From: Limosilactobacillus gorillae
GTDB taxonomy: Bacteria; Bacillota; Bacilli; Lactobacillales; Lactobacillaceae
DNA length: 58,171 nucleotides
Direction of reading: 5' to 3'
Assembly (NCBI RefSeq): GCF_001293735.1
Contig: NZ_BCAH01000016.1
Location: forward strand, 1-58,171
Made by a program: the position numbers and the translations under genes. The notes under the pieces were generated by a model that worked only from the letters and a program-made list of their open reading frames with translations, was not told the DNA's origin and ran no database searches. Each line of letters opens with the position of its first letter. Position 1 is the stretch's first letter. Shown here piece by piece: positions 30,743-39,135 of the stretch.

Positions 30743-32113
30743 ATGGATAAGCAAACTGAACCAAAGCTATCACGCTCGCTAAAGAGCCGGCACATCACGA
30801 TGATTGCTATCGGGGGAGCGATTGGGACCGGGTTATTCCTCGGTTCCGGGAGCGCCATTCGGGCCGCGGGGCCGGCGATCATCCTGACCTACCTAATCGT
30901 GGGGATCTTTTGTTTCTTCATGATGCGGGCTTTAGGGGAGCTGTTGTTGGCTGACCCCACCAAGCACTCCTTTATCGATTCGGTCAAGGAGTACCTTGGC
31001 GACCGGATGGAATTCATCGCCGGCTGGGCGTACTGGTCCTGTTGGCTGTCGCTTGCGATGGCCGATTTAACGGCGACGGGGATTTACCTCAAATACTGGT
31101 TCCCCAACCTCCCGCAGTGGGTAGGCCCGCTGGTAATCGTGGTCTTACTGATGCTGGTTAACATGGTGAACGTCGGGCTGTTCGGGGAACTGGAGAGCTG
31201 GTTCTCCACAATCAAGGTCGTGGCCATTGTGGCCCTGATCGTCGTGGGGCTTGCCATGGTTATTTTCCACACCAAGACGCAGACGGGCTACGCCTCCTTT
31301 GCCAACCTGGTCAACCACGGCGGGCTATTTCCAACCGGAGCTTACGGATTCTTGATGTCCTTTCAAATGGTTGTCTTTGCCTTTGTGGGGATTGAAATGG
31401 TGGGGCTGACCGCCGGGGAGACCCGCGATCCCAACACTGATATCCCAAAGGCCATTAACACCTTACCGGTCCGGATCGGGCTCTTTTACATCGGGTCGAT
31501 GATCGCCATCATGGCCGTTTACCCCTGGAACCGGATCACCACGACTTCCAGCCCCTTCGTTCAGGTCTTTACCGGGATTGGGGTGACGTCGGCGGCCGCA
31601 ATCTTAAACTTCGTGGTCCTGACGGCCGCCATGTCGGCAACCAACTCGGCCATCTTTTCGACTAGCCGTTCCCTATACGCTTTGGCAACCGGGGGGAACG
31701 CCCCGAAGCGTTTTGCTGCCCTCTCCAATAAGGCGGTGCCGAACAAGGCCCTGACCTTCTCGTCCCTGATCCTGTTTGTGGTCGTGGTTTTGAACTACAT
31801 CATGCCGGCGGGGATCTTTAACATCATCTCCGGGGTCTCGACGATTAACTTCGTCTTTGTCTGGCTGATTATCTTATGGTGCCACATTGCCTACCGTAAG
31901 CAGCACCCGGCCGGGATCGCCGGCTTTTCGATGCCGGGCTACCCGCTCACTAGCTGGGTGACGATCATCTTCTTCATCTTCGTCTTAATCATCCTCTTCA
32001 TCGTACCGGAGACGCGGGTTTCGCTGATTATCTCCATGGTCTTTTTTGCCTGCTTATTCATCGGCTACCACTTTTTAACCGCTGATAAGGCGGGGACCGA
32101 AAAAAATAAGTAA
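30743..32113 (+). CDS. Amino acid permease, CycA-like (glycine/D-Ala/D-Ser type)
   Basis: A 456-residue APC-superfamily (AAT family) proton symporter with about 12 transmembrane helices. The N-terminal helix IGGAIGTGLFLGSGSAIRAAGP and the segment FVGIEMVGLTAGETRDP are family-specific. Overall pattern (MRALGELLL, GWAYWSCWL, YWFPNLPQWV) is closest in my recall to the D-serine/D-alanine/glycine transporter CycA. RBS GTAGGAGGAAGAT. The T-box upstream reads as glycine-specific, which independently supports glycine as substrate. A general amino-acid permease is the alternative. Confidence 0.82.
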   Translation: MDKQTEPKLSRSLKSRHITMIAIGGAIGTGLFLGSGSAIRAAGPAIILTYLIVGIFCFFMMRALGELLLADPTKHSFIDSVKEYLGDRMEFIAGWAYWSCWLSLAMADLTATGIYLKYWFPNLPQWVGPLVIVVLLMLVNMVNVGLFGELESWFSTIKVVAIVALIVVGLAMVIFHTKTQTGYASFANLVNHGGLFPTGAYGFLMSFQMVVFAFVGIEMVGLTAGETRDPNTDIPKAINTLPVRIGLFYIGSMIAIMAVYPWNRITTTSSPFVQVFTGIGVTSAAAILNFVVLTAAMSATNSAIFSTSRSLYALATGGNAPKRFAALSNKAVPNKALTFSSLILFVVVVLNYIMPAGIFNIISGVSTINFVFVWLIILWCHIAYRKQHPAGIAGFSMPGYPLTSWVTIIFFIFVLIILFIVPETRVSLIISMVFFACLFIGYHFLTADKAGTEKNK

Positions 32114-32117
32114 CGTC

Positions 32118-32146
32118 TTGAATTTAGAAAGCGATTTCATTATAAT
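32118..32146 (+). promoter_or_regulatory. Strong promoter for a candidate small RNA
   Basis: TTGAAT, 17-bp spacer, TATAAT, starting five bases after the permease stop. No coding start follows for about 700 bases. Confidence 0.7.
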
Positions 32147-32150
32147 AAGA

Positions 32151-32436
32151 GTGTGGAAGGATTCAAACACCGTTGCTGATTAGTAATCGAGAAGAAATAC
32201 TCGTCGATGTTTGTTATCAACAATTCGTAATTCAATATTCACCCCACATCACATCAACCCATTAAATTCCTTAAAGACTAGTTGTCGGTTTAGCAATGGC
32301 ACTTTGCCATCTCCTTGGTACATGAAAGTAATTCGTCAGGTAAACGGTAAATAGAAATTAGCTTAACTGTCCAACTGCAACGGCAGAAAGTCTTTCCATT
32401 CGACTAGCCACCTCACCCCGGTGGCTAGTTTTTTTT
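32151..32436 (+). ncRNA. Candidate non-coding RNA, about 285 nt, class unknown
   Basis: It is bounded by a strong promoter and the terminator CTAGCCAC / GTGGCTAG plus eight Ts (32403-32436). No convincing ORF or RBS is seen inside. TGGAAGG at the 5' end (32154-32160) can pair with CTTTCCA (32392-32398), closing a large domain. Inner hairpins include ATGGC / GCCAT. I do not recognise 6S, RNase P, tmRNA or SRP RNA signatures. Confidence 0.55.
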
Positions 32437-32855
32437 ATGAAAAAATTGGCACCCCGTTCCGCCGGGAAAGGGAAGCCGAATAATGCCGTAAATCGGTCGG
32501 TGAAACGATTACCTTAGTAAAACGATTAATTTAGTGAAAACGGGTACACAAAAAGAAAGGCCTTTCAAACAAAGCCTACTAACTCGCGAAAAGTTAGCGC
32601 AATTGGATGGGAGCTAAAAAATAGTTTGTGAAAATTTGAGACCGGTTCCAAGGGCCGAAATCTTAATGTAAAACGGTGTACTGACGAACGATCGCGAAAA
32701 CGCTACCAATTTTTCACAAAGATTACCAGCTAGCCGGCTTTACTTTTTCTTAATCAATGTTATTCTTGCAATATAAAGTTCGTCCCCCCGCTAGTTAACG
32801 CTAGTGGAGGGGCGTTTGTTGCAATTATTCATTTATTGAAGAAAGGTGTATTTCA
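32437..32855. other. Intergenic region upstream of the nucleoside transporter
   Basis: About 420 bases without a gene. It holds two 16-base near-identical direct repeats 17 bases apart (32503-32518, 32520-32535), an inverted pair TTTGTGAAAATT (32625-32636) / AATTTTTCACAAA (32708-32720), and a CCCC-rich hairpin with CTAG (32785-32813) just before the nupC RBS. It is probably regulatory; no known operator is recognised. Confidence 0.5.
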
Positions 32856-34055
32856 ATGTATCTTGCGATCAATATTCTTGGATTGATTGTCTTCTTGGCA
32901 ATCGGATTTCTTTTCTCCAAGAACAAGAAGGCCATTAACTGGAAAGCCATTGCCATCATGGTGGTCCTTAACTTATTACTAGCCTGGTTCCTGACTGGTT
33001 CTGCCGCTGGGCGGGCCGGGGTTAAGGCTGCCGCCGACGGTTTCACTTGGATTGTTGATGTTTCGGCCAAGGGGACGGTCTTTGCATTAGGTGACTGGTA
33101 CAACGTCAAGAACTTAAACTTCATTTGTTCTTCCCTGATGCCAATCCTGATGATCGTTCCAATGTTTGACATTTTGACTTACATTGGCTTCTTACCATGG
33201 GTCATCAAGTGGATCGGACGTGGGCTGTCCTTCATCACTGGGCAACCGAAGTTTGAATCCTTCTTCGCGGTTGAAATGATGTTCTTAGGGAACACCGAAG
33301 TGCTGGCCATTTCCGGGCTGCAATTGCGCAAGATAACTCGTGAACGGAACCTGACGATCGCCATGATGTCCATGTCTTGTATCACGGCCTCCATCCTGGG
33401 TTCTTACATTCAAATGATGCCGGGTCAATACATTCTGACCGCGGTGCCGATTAACATTATCAACGCCCTTATCGCTACCTCTTTGATGAACCCCGTAACC
33501 GTGCCAGAAGAAGAAGACACGATTGAAACGGTTAACCAAAATGGTAGGGCGCGTGAACCATTCTTCTCCTTCTTAGGGGACTCAATCTTAGGTGCCGGCC
33601 GGCTGATCTTGATCATCATCGCCAACGTTGTGGCCTTCGTTGCCTTGGCTGCTTTGATCGACAAGATTTTAGGCCTCTTCTGGAAGCCGCTCTCCCTGGA
33701 ATCCATCCTCGGGGTCATCATGTTCCCGTTCTCATGGTTGCTGGGACTACCGGTGCACCAAGCCTGGATGCTTTCCCAAGACATGGGGATGAAGCTGGTT
33801 ACTAACGAATTCGTTGTTATGGGTAACGTTACCGGCCAAATTGCCCACTACCCAGAACACTTGAAGGCGGTCTTGACGACCTTTGTTACTTCCTTTGCCA
33901 ACTTCGGAACGCTTGGGATGATCATCGGTTGTTTCAAGGGCCTGGTTGGTAAGGAAGATAACGACTACATCGCCAACAACATTGGCTACCTGTTGTTATC
34001 CGGGATCTTAGTTTCCCTTCTTTCCGCCGCCTTTGTCGGTATCTTCGTTTGGTAA
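32856..34055 (+). CDS. nupC: Nucleoside transporter, NupC (CNT) family
   Basis: A concentrative nucleoside symporter of 399 residues. Transmembrane helices occupy most of the protein: helix 1 at about 3-20, helix 2 near 27-50. The central segment GQPKFESFFAVEMMFLGNTEVLA corresponds to the CNT nucleoside-binding region (normally GQTEaP); C-terminal helices include YLLLSGILVSLLSAAFVGIFVW. RBS GAAAGGTG. It sits upstream of a nucleoside hydrolase, which suggests uptake then cleavage of nucleosides. The gate motif is divergent, so the exact substrate is uncertain. Confidence 0.85.
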   Translation: MYLAINILGLIVFLAIGFLFSKNKKAINWKAIAIMVVLNLLLAWFLTGSAAGRAGVKAAADGFTWIVDVSAKGTVFALGDWYNVKNLNFICSSLMPILMIVPMFDILTYIGFLPWVIKWIGRGLSFITGQPKFESFFAVEMMFLGNTEVLAISGLQLRKITRERNLTIAMMSMSCITASILGSYIQMMPGQYILTAVPINIINALIATSLMNPVTVPEEEDTIETVNQNGRAREPFFSFLGDSILGAGRLILIIIANVVAFVALAALIDKILGLFWKPLSLESILGVIMFPFSWLLGLPVHQAWMLSQDMGMKLVTNEFVVMGNVTGQIAHYPEHLKAVLTTFVTSFANFGTLGMIIGCFKGLVGKEDNDYIANNIGYLLLSGILVSLLSAAFVGIFVW

Positions 34056-34060
34056 AAATT

Positions 34061-34108
34061 GAGGGGTGTGACGATGAAATCACGGATTTCTGTCACACTC
34101 CTTTTTTC
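34061..34108. repeat. Terminator-like palindromic repeat, copy B
   Basis: GAGGGGTGTGACG through CTGTCACACTCC plus six Ts, between nupC and the hydrolase. It shares 22 exact bases (34075-34096) with the reverse complement of the repeat after serS. It likely acts as a partial terminator between the two genes. Confidence 0.75.
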
Positions 34109-34159
34109 GCCGGTAGGATAAAGCGCCTACTTAATTACAATTAACTGGAGGTAGAGATT

Positions 34160-35077
34160 ATGACGATGAAGATTATTATGGACACTGACCCGGGGATTGA
34201 TGACGCAGCTGCCTTGACGATGGCGATTAACGACCCGCAACTGGACCTTAAGTTGATCACCACGGTGGCCGGTAACGTTACCGTTGACAAGACAACTGCC
34301 AACGCCTTGAAGATTGTCCACTTCTTTGGCCAAAACGACCGGATCCCAGTTGCGGCTGGGGCAGCAGCACCGCTAGTCAAGCCGTTTGAAGACGCCGCCC
34401 GCATTCACGGTGAATCTGGGATGCCGGGTTACGACTTTGGCGACGACTACGGTCAGCCAGCTGCTAAAACAGCGGTGGAAGCTTTGCGTGACGCCATTAT
34501 GGCCGAAGACGAGGTAACCTTGGTTCCGACTGGGTCCTACACCAACATTGCCTTGCTCTTCACCCAATACCCCGAAGTGAAGTCCCACATCAAACAAATC
34601 GTGGCCATGGGGGGCTCGGTTTCCGGCGGGAACATGACCTCCGCTGCCGAATTCAACGTCTTCACCGATCCTGATGCCGCTAAGATCATGTACAACGCCG
34701 GGGTTCCGATCGTAATGGTCGGCCTAGACGTGACCTTAAAGGCCCTCTTGACGCCAGCCAGCCAAGAGAAGCTCTTGGAAATGGGCGAAGCCGGTAAGAT
34801 GCTTCACGACCTAGTGACTCATTACAACGACGGGGATAATGAAGATGGTCACCCAATGCACGACGTTAACACCATCTTCTACCTCCTCCACCCCGAGGCC
34901 TTCACCACTAAGGAAATGTGGATCGACGTGGTTACCGCTGGCCCGGCCATTGGGGCCACGGTCGGTGACGTCCGGGGGGCTTACCACGATGGCAAGGCTA
35001 ACGCTAAGGTCTGCGTTGACATTGATGCCGAAGCCTTTAACAAGTGGTTCTTGGAAGAAGTTGCCAAGATCAACTAA
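34160..35077 (+). CDS. Ribonucleoside hydrolase (IunH/RihB type)
   Basis: Cleaves the N-glycosidic bond of nucleosides to free base and ribose. The 305-residue protein has the calcium-binding signature IIMDTDPGIDDAAAL at its N-terminus, TVAGNVTVDKTTANAL, AMGGSVSGGNMT and HDVNTIFYLLHPE with the C-terminal Asp. The ATG follows GGAGGTAGAGATT. With NupC it forms a nucleoside salvage pair, and released uracil could be recycled by PyrR-type phosphoribosyltransferase. Pyrimidine versus purine preference cannot be told from the sequence. Confidence 0.9.
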   Translation: MTMKIIMDTDPGIDDAAALTMAINDPQLDLKLITTVAGNVTVDKTTANALKIVHFFGQNDRIPVAAGAAAPLVKPFEDAARIHGESGMPGYDFGDDYGQPAAKTAVEALRDAIMAEDEVTLVPTGSYTNIALLFTQYPEVKSHIKQIVAMGGSVSGGNMTSAAEFNVFTDPDAAKIMYNAGVPIVMVGLDVTLKALLTPASQEKLLEMGEAGKMLHDLVTHYNDGDNEDGHPMHDVNTIFYLLHPEAFTTKEMWIDVVTAGPAIGATVGDVRGAYHDGKANAKVCVDIDAEAFNKWFLEEVAKIN

Positions 35078-35089
35078 ACCAATCTCCTT

Positions 35090-35132
35090 ACAGAGCGGGG
35101 CGGTGACAATTTTGTCACGGCTCCGCTTTTTT
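35090..35132 (+). terminator. Terminator after the nucleoside hydrolase
   Basis: AGCGGGGCGGTGAC, AATTTT, GTCACGGCTCCGCT and six Ts. The GTGAC/GTCAC core is shared with other terminators here. Confidence 0.85.
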
Positions 35133-35142
35133 ATGGTGTGAT

Positions 35143-35156
35143 ATTTCCCGGGAAAT
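35143..35156. promoter_or_regulatory. Noc-binding site (NBS) upstream of rsmG-noc
   Basis: ATTTCCCGGGAAAT, identical to the B. subtilis NBS, 870 bases from the noc start and about 30 bases upstream of the rsmG promoter. Confidence 0.8.
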
Positions 35157-35181
35157 CACCCCGCTTTGGGGCGGGGAATGC

Positions 35182-35210
35182 TTGAAAGCACGGGGTTATT
35201 AGGGTAAAGT
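35182..35210 (+). promoter_or_regulatory. Promoter of rsmG-noc-parB operon
   Basis: TTGAAA, 17-bp spacer, TAAAGT. An inverted repeat (35219-35239) follows at the predicted transcript start. Confidence 0.6.
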
Positions 35211-35218
35211 GGTAGTAA

Positions 35219-35239
35219 CGTGGAACAAGATGTTCCACG
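35219..35239. repeat. Inverted repeat made of two everted parS-like half sites
   Basis: CGTGGAACA-AGA-TGTTCCACG. Each arm equals one half of parS (TGTTCCACG), but the arms face outward instead of inward. As RNA it is an 8-bp hairpin just before the rsmG RBS. Confidence 0.6.
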
Positions 35240-35254
35240 GAAAGGAAATTAACT

Positions 35255-35992
35255 ATGAACCCAGAAGAATTTCGTCAAGCCTTACTTGACCACGGCATTG
35301 CGCTGACCACAACCCAAATGGAGCAGTTTGCGCGTTACTATCAGCTGCTGGTTCAAACTAACGAACACTTAAACCTAACGGCGATTACAGCCGTTGATGA
35401 AGTCTACTTGAAACACTTTTACGATTCACTGACCGGGGCGCTGGCGTTCCCGCAGCTGCAAAGCCAAGCCTTACACCTGTGCGATATTGGCGCCGGGGCC
35501 GGCTTCCCGTCGCTGCCGCTGAAGATCGCCTTTCCCCAATTGGAGGTTACGATCGTTGATTCCTTAAATAAGCGGATCAACTTCTTAAGGGACCTTTGCG
35601 ACGAGCTCGGCCTAACCGGCGTTCACCTGGTCCACGACCGGGCCGAAACCTTTGCGGCCAAGAAGAGCGCCTACCGGGAACAGTTTGACTTGGTAACCGC
35701 CCGGGCGGTGGCCCGCCTGGTGGTGCTTAGCGAGCTGTGCCTGCCGGCGGCCAAGGTCGGTGGTCACTTCTTAGCTTATAAGGCCAGCGCCGTTAATGAG
35801 GAGCTGAAGCTTGCCCAGGGCGCCATTCAAAAGCTGGGGGGCCAGGTGGCCGGCGTCACCAACCTTACCCTGCCCACCAAGCCGGAGGCAGAGGAACGCA
35901 ACCTGGTGGTGATCGATAAGGTCCAAAAGAGCCCGACCAAGTACCCCCGGCGCCCGGGCGTGCCTGCCAAAAAGCCACTGATTAACGTCTAA
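35255..35992 (+). CDS. rsmG: 16S rRNA (guanine-N7)-methyltransferase RsmG
   Basis: Makes m7G527 in 16S rRNA; loss gives low-level streptomycin resistance in other bacteria. The 245-residue protein has the SAM motif LCDIGAGAGFPSLPLKI and the conserved VTARAVARL. RBS GGAAAGGAAATT. It is first gene of the block rsmG-noc-parB-DUF951-ychF, a near-origin arrangement. Confidence 0.95.
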   Translation: MNPEEFRQALLDHGIALTTTQMEQFARYYQLLVQTNEHLNLTAITAVDEVYLKHFYDSLTGALAFPQLQSQALHLCDIGAGAGFPSLPLKIAFPQLEVTIVDSLNKRINFLRDLCDELGLTGVHLVHDRAETFAAKKSAYREQFDLVTARAVARLVVLSELCLPAAKVGGHFLAYKASAVNEELKLAQGAIQKLGGQVAGVTNLTLPTKPEAEERNLVVIDKVQKSPTKYPRRPGVPAKKPLINV

Positions 35993-36010
35993 CGATTGAG
36001 GAGTAAAGAA

Positions 36011-36931
36011 ATGGCATTTTCACTGTTTAACATTGGGAAGAGCAAGGAGCCGGTTAAAAACCAGGTCGTTGAAGTGCCCCTGGCTCAGATTGTCCCGAAC
36101 CGTTACCAACCCCGCCAGGTCTTTGACCAGACGGCAATCCAGGAATTAGCCCAAACGATTGATGAACACGGGCTCTTGCAGCCGATCATCCTGCGTGAAT
36201 ACGAGGACGGCAAGTACGAAATCATTGCCGGTGAACGACGCTTTCGGGCGATGAGCCTCTTGAAATGGGAGAAGGCCCCGGCGATTGTCGAAAAGATGAG
36301 CGACCAGGAGACCGCCTCCTTGGCCCTGATCGAAAACCTGCAGCGCTCGCAATTGAGCCCGGTTGAAGAGGCCCAGGCCTACCAAAAACTGATGGAATTA
36401 AATAAGCTCACCCAATCGGCCCTTGCCAAGGGGATGGGGAAGAGCCAGTCCTTTGTCGCCAACAAGCTGCGGCTGCTCCAGCTGATCACGCCGGTGCAAA
36501 ACGCGATCATGGATCACAAGATCTCCGAGCGTCACGGCCGGGCAATGCTGGGCCTGACCGAGGACCAGCAGCGTGAGACCCTGATGAAGGTCGTTAACAA
36601 CGACTGGACGGTTCGCCAGACCGAAGATGAGGTTGCCCGCCTCCAGGGGAAGCCGGTGCCAAGCAAGGTAGAAGCTCAAAAGCAGCGCGAACTCTTTGGC
36701 TTGGATGAAGAACTGACGGTTAAAAAAGACAGCGCCCCGACGAAAAAGGGGAAGAAGGCAACGAAGAAGGTTGCCAGCCGCGTTAAGGTTTCCGACCCGC
36801 GGATTGCCGTTAACACGATTAAGAAATCGCTCAAGCTGGTTAACGACAACGGCTTTAAGACCAAGGTCAAAGAAACGCCGACTGACAACGGGGTGGAGCT
36901 GACCATCACGATTGTCGCCCCGGCGGACTAG
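36011..36931 (+). CDS. noc: Nucleoid occlusion protein Noc (ParB family)
   Basis: A ParB-like CTP-dependent DNA-binding protein that blocks division over the nucleoid. The ATG at 36011 lies seven bases after GAGGAG (306 residues). The short N-terminal MAFSLFNIGKSKEP resembles the membrane-targeting helix of Noc. The CTP-binding region has GERRFRA and ALIENLQR; the helix-turn-helix spans about 130-170 (SALAKGMGKSQSFVANKLRLL), followed by ISERHGRAML and VRQTEDEV, which match Noc rather than Spo0J. A Lys-rich linker precedes the C-terminal dimer domain. Perfect Noc sites nearby support the assignment. Confidence 0.88.
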   Translation: MAFSLFNIGKSKEPVKNQVVEVPLAQIVPNRYQPRQVFDQTAIQELAQTIDEHGLLQPIILREYEDGKYEIIAGERRFRAMSLLKWEKAPAIVEKMSDQETASLALIENLQRSQLSPVEEAQAYQKLMELNKLTQSALAKGMGKSQSFVANKLRLLQLITPVQNAIMDHKISERHGRAMLGLTEDQQRETLMKVVNNDWTVRQTEDEVARLQGKPVPSKVEAQKQRELFGLDEELTVKKDSAPTKKGKKATKKVASRVKVSDPRIAVNTIKKSLKLVNDNGFKTKVKETPTDNGVELTITIVAPAD

Positions 36932-36944
36932 GCGGAGCGATCCA

Positions 36945-37778
36945 ATGAGCGATGCAAAACAACTAACCGCGCCACGCGGCCCGGGTGAGGCGGTTACGGA
37001 ACTGCCCGTCGAAGCCATTCGGCCTAACCCCTACCAGCCCCGCCGGACCTTTGATCAGGCGAGTTTAGCGGATTTGGCCCGGTCAATTGAGGCCGCGGGG
37101 GTCTTTCAGCCTATTATCGTTCGCCAGCCGGATCCAAACCTGAACCGCTACGAGCTGATTGCCGGCGAGCGGCGCCTGCGAGCCAGCAAGCTGGCCCAGA
37201 AGAAGACGATTCCGGCAATTATCCGGGTGATTGACGACCGGGCGATGATGGAAGTGGCGGTCTTAGAAAACCTCCAGCGAGAGGACCTGAGCCCATTGGA
37301 GGAGGCCCAGGCCTACCAGACCCTGATTGAACGCCTCAGCCTCACCCAGGCCCAAGTGGCCGCCAGGCTGGGAAAGAGCCGGCCCTACATCGCGAATTAC
37401 CTGCGCTTGCTGGGGCTGCCCGTCCCGGTCAAGGAAATGCTAGCGGCCGGGGAGCTATCGATGGGCCAGGCGCGCACCCTCTTGGGGGTCAAGGACGAGC
37501 GTCAGTTGATCAAGCTGGCCAAGCAAGCCAGCCAGGAGGGCCTGACCGTTCGCCAGCTGGAAGAAATTGTGACCGGGATCCAAAGAACGGCGAAGAAGCG
37601 GCCGGTGCAGACAAGCACCAACCCCTATTTGCGTGAGGCTCAAAATCAGCTGGCCGAGAAGTTCGGTACCAAGGTTTCCCTTCAGGCCAAGCGCCGGGGG
37701 GGTAAGATCGTGATTCCGTACGGCTCCAACCAGGATTTGAATCGGATCTTGGAGTTGTTAGGGGTGCACTTTGATTAG
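36945..37778 (+). CDS. parB: Chromosome partitioning protein ParB (Spo0J)
   Basis: A parS-binding segregation protein of 277 residues. Its core shows IRPNPYQPRRTFD, ELIAGERRLRAS (CTP-binding GERR), VLENLQREDLSPLEEA and an HTH (AQVAARLGKSRPYIANYLRLL), then LSMGQARTLLG. The ATG at 36945 follows GGCGGAGCGATCCA; the ORF extension into noc is not used. In most Firmicutes parA lies between noc and parB; here only 13 bases separate them. Confidence 0.93.
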   Translation: MSDAKQLTAPRGPGEAVTELPVEAIRPNPYQPRRTFDQASLADLARSIEAAGVFQPIIVRQPDPNLNRYELIAGERRLRASKLAQKKTIPAIIRVIDDRAMMEVAVLENLQREDLSPLEEAQAYQTLIERLSLTQAQVAARLGKSRPYIANYLRLLGLPVPVKEMLAAGELSMGQARTLLGVKDERQLIKLAKQASQEGLTVRQLEEIVTGIQRTAKKRPVQTSTNPYLREAQNQLAEKFGTKVSLQAKRRGGKIVIPYGSNQDLNRILELLGVHFD

Positions 37779-37790
37779 GGGGAATTGAAT

Positions 37791-37991
37791 ATGGAAGAGT
37801 ACGATTTAAACGACATCGTCATGATGAAGAAGCCCCACCCGTGCGGGGTGAACCGGTGGCAAATCATTCGGGTCGGCGCCGACATCAAAATCGAATGCAC
37901 CGGCTGTGGCCACATCGTCATGATGAGCCGCTACGATTTTAACAAGCGGATGAAAAAGGTCTTGGAAAAGGCCCAAAAAGAAGAGAATTAA
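37791..37991 (+). CDS. DUF951 family protein
   Basis: A 66-residue protein of unknown function, conserved next to parB and ychF in Firmicutes. Short beta-rich fold with DIVMMKKPHPCG, then IECTGCGHIVMMSR; the Cys residues (CG and CTGCG) could bind metal. The start ATG at 37791 follows AGGGGGAATTG; a TTG two codons earlier is possible. Confidence 0.88.
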   Translation: MEEYDLNDIVMMKKPHPCGVNRWQIIRVGADIKIECTGCGHIVMMSRYDFNKRMKKVLEKAQKEEN

Positions 37992-38004
37992 AGGAGTTTA
38001 AGCT

Positions 38005-39102
38005 ATGTCATTAACTGCAGGGATCGTGGGGTTGCCTAACGTTGGGAAGTCAACCCTCTTTAACGCTATCACCAAAGCGGGGGCCGAAATGGCGAACTAC
38101 CCGTTTGCAACGATTGACCCCAACGTGGGGATGGTTGAAGTGCCGGACAGCCGGCTGGACCGGATTGACGAACTGATTCCGGCCAAGAAGATCGTGCCGA
38201 CCACCTTTGAATTCACTGATATCGCGGGGATCGTTAAGGGGGCTTCCAAGGGGGAAGGTCTGGGAAACAAGTTCCTGGAAAACATTCGCCAAACCGACGC
38301 CATTGTTCACGTGGTCCGCGCCTTTGATGACGATGACATCACCCACGTGACCGGGAAGGTGGACCCCCTCGACGACATCGACACGATCAACCTGGAATTA
38401 ATCATGGCCGACCTTGATTCCGTTAACAACCGCCTGGCCAAGGTTCAACGGGCTGCCAAGGGGCGTGATAAGGACGCCCTAGCTGAACTGGCCGTCTTGG
38501 AAAAGCTTAAGCCGGTCCTCGAAGCCGGCAAGCCGGCCCGTTCGGTGGACTTCAGCGCCGATGAAATGCCGATTGTGAAGGGGCTCTTCCTATTAACCAC
38601 CAAGCCAGTCCTTTACGTGGCCAACGTTGCCGAAGATGACATGGCTAACCCGGACAACGCCAAGTACATGGCCGCGATCAAGGAACACGTTGCCGGTGAC
38701 GGTGAGGTAATTGGGATCGCCGCGGCCGCCGAGGAACAAATTGCCGAAATGGATGAAGAGGAAAAGGCCGACTTCTTGGAAATGGAAGGGGTCGAGGAAC
38801 CGGGCTTAAACCGCCTGATCCGGGCCGCTTACAAGCTCTTAGGGCTGGAAACCTTCTTCACCGCCGGGGGCAAGGAAACGCGCGCCTGGACCTTCCGTAA
38901 GGGAACTAAGGCTCCGCAGGCGGCCGGCATCATCCACTCCGACTTTGAACGGGGCTTTATCCGGGCCGAAGTGATGTCGTTTAGCGATCTGGACCAGTAC
39001 GGAAGCCACGCGGCCGTCAAGGAAGCCGGCAAGTTACGCCTCGAAGGTAAGGATTACGTGATGCAAGACGGCGACATCGTTGAATTCCGTTTCAACGTTT
39101 AG
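38005..39102 (+). CDS. ychF: Ribosome-binding ATPase YchF
   Basis: An Obg-family NTPase (prefers ATP) linked to translation and oxidative stress. The 365-residue protein has G1 [11 protein letters not shown], the coiled-coil insert (about 130-200), YVANVAEDD in place of a standard NKxD, and a C-terminal TGS domain from about 280. RBS AAAGGAG. It is 13 bases after DUF951 and part of the rsmG operon. Confidence 0.96.
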   Translation: MSLTAGIVGLPNVGKSTLFNAITKAGAEMANYPFATIDPNVGMVEVPDSRLDRIDELIPAKKIVPTTFEFTDIAGIVKGASKGEGLGNKFLENIRQTDAIVHVVRAFDDDDITHVTGKVDPLDDIDTINLELIMADLDSVNNRLAKVQRAAKGRDKDALAELAVLEKLKPVLEAGKPARSVDFSADEMPIVKGLFLLTTKPVLYVANVAEDDMANPDNAKYMAAIKEHVAGDGEVIGIAAAAEEQIAEMDEEEKADFLEMEGVEEPGLNRLIRAAYKLLGLETFFTAGGKETRAWTFRKGTKAPQAAGIIHSDFERGFIRAEVMSFSDLDQYGSHAAVKEAGKLRLEGKDYVMQDGDIVEFRFNV

Positions 39103-39135
39103 TCAGGAATAAGAATCGATTGAGAGGATACCACC

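Noticed and set aside
32151-32436. Identification of the orphan transcript as 6S RNA
   Set aside because: Length (about 285 nt) and visible pairing do not clearly give the long two-stem, central-bubble shape, so I leave the class open.
35143-35239. Canonical parS site near parB
   Set aside because: I looked for TGTTNCACGTGNAACA-type sequences and found none in the window; only the outward-facing half sites at 35219-35239 are present.
36398-37018. 206-codon minus-strand frame opposite noc and parB
   Set aside because: It is an antisense shadow of two clear ParB-family genes, without an RBS.
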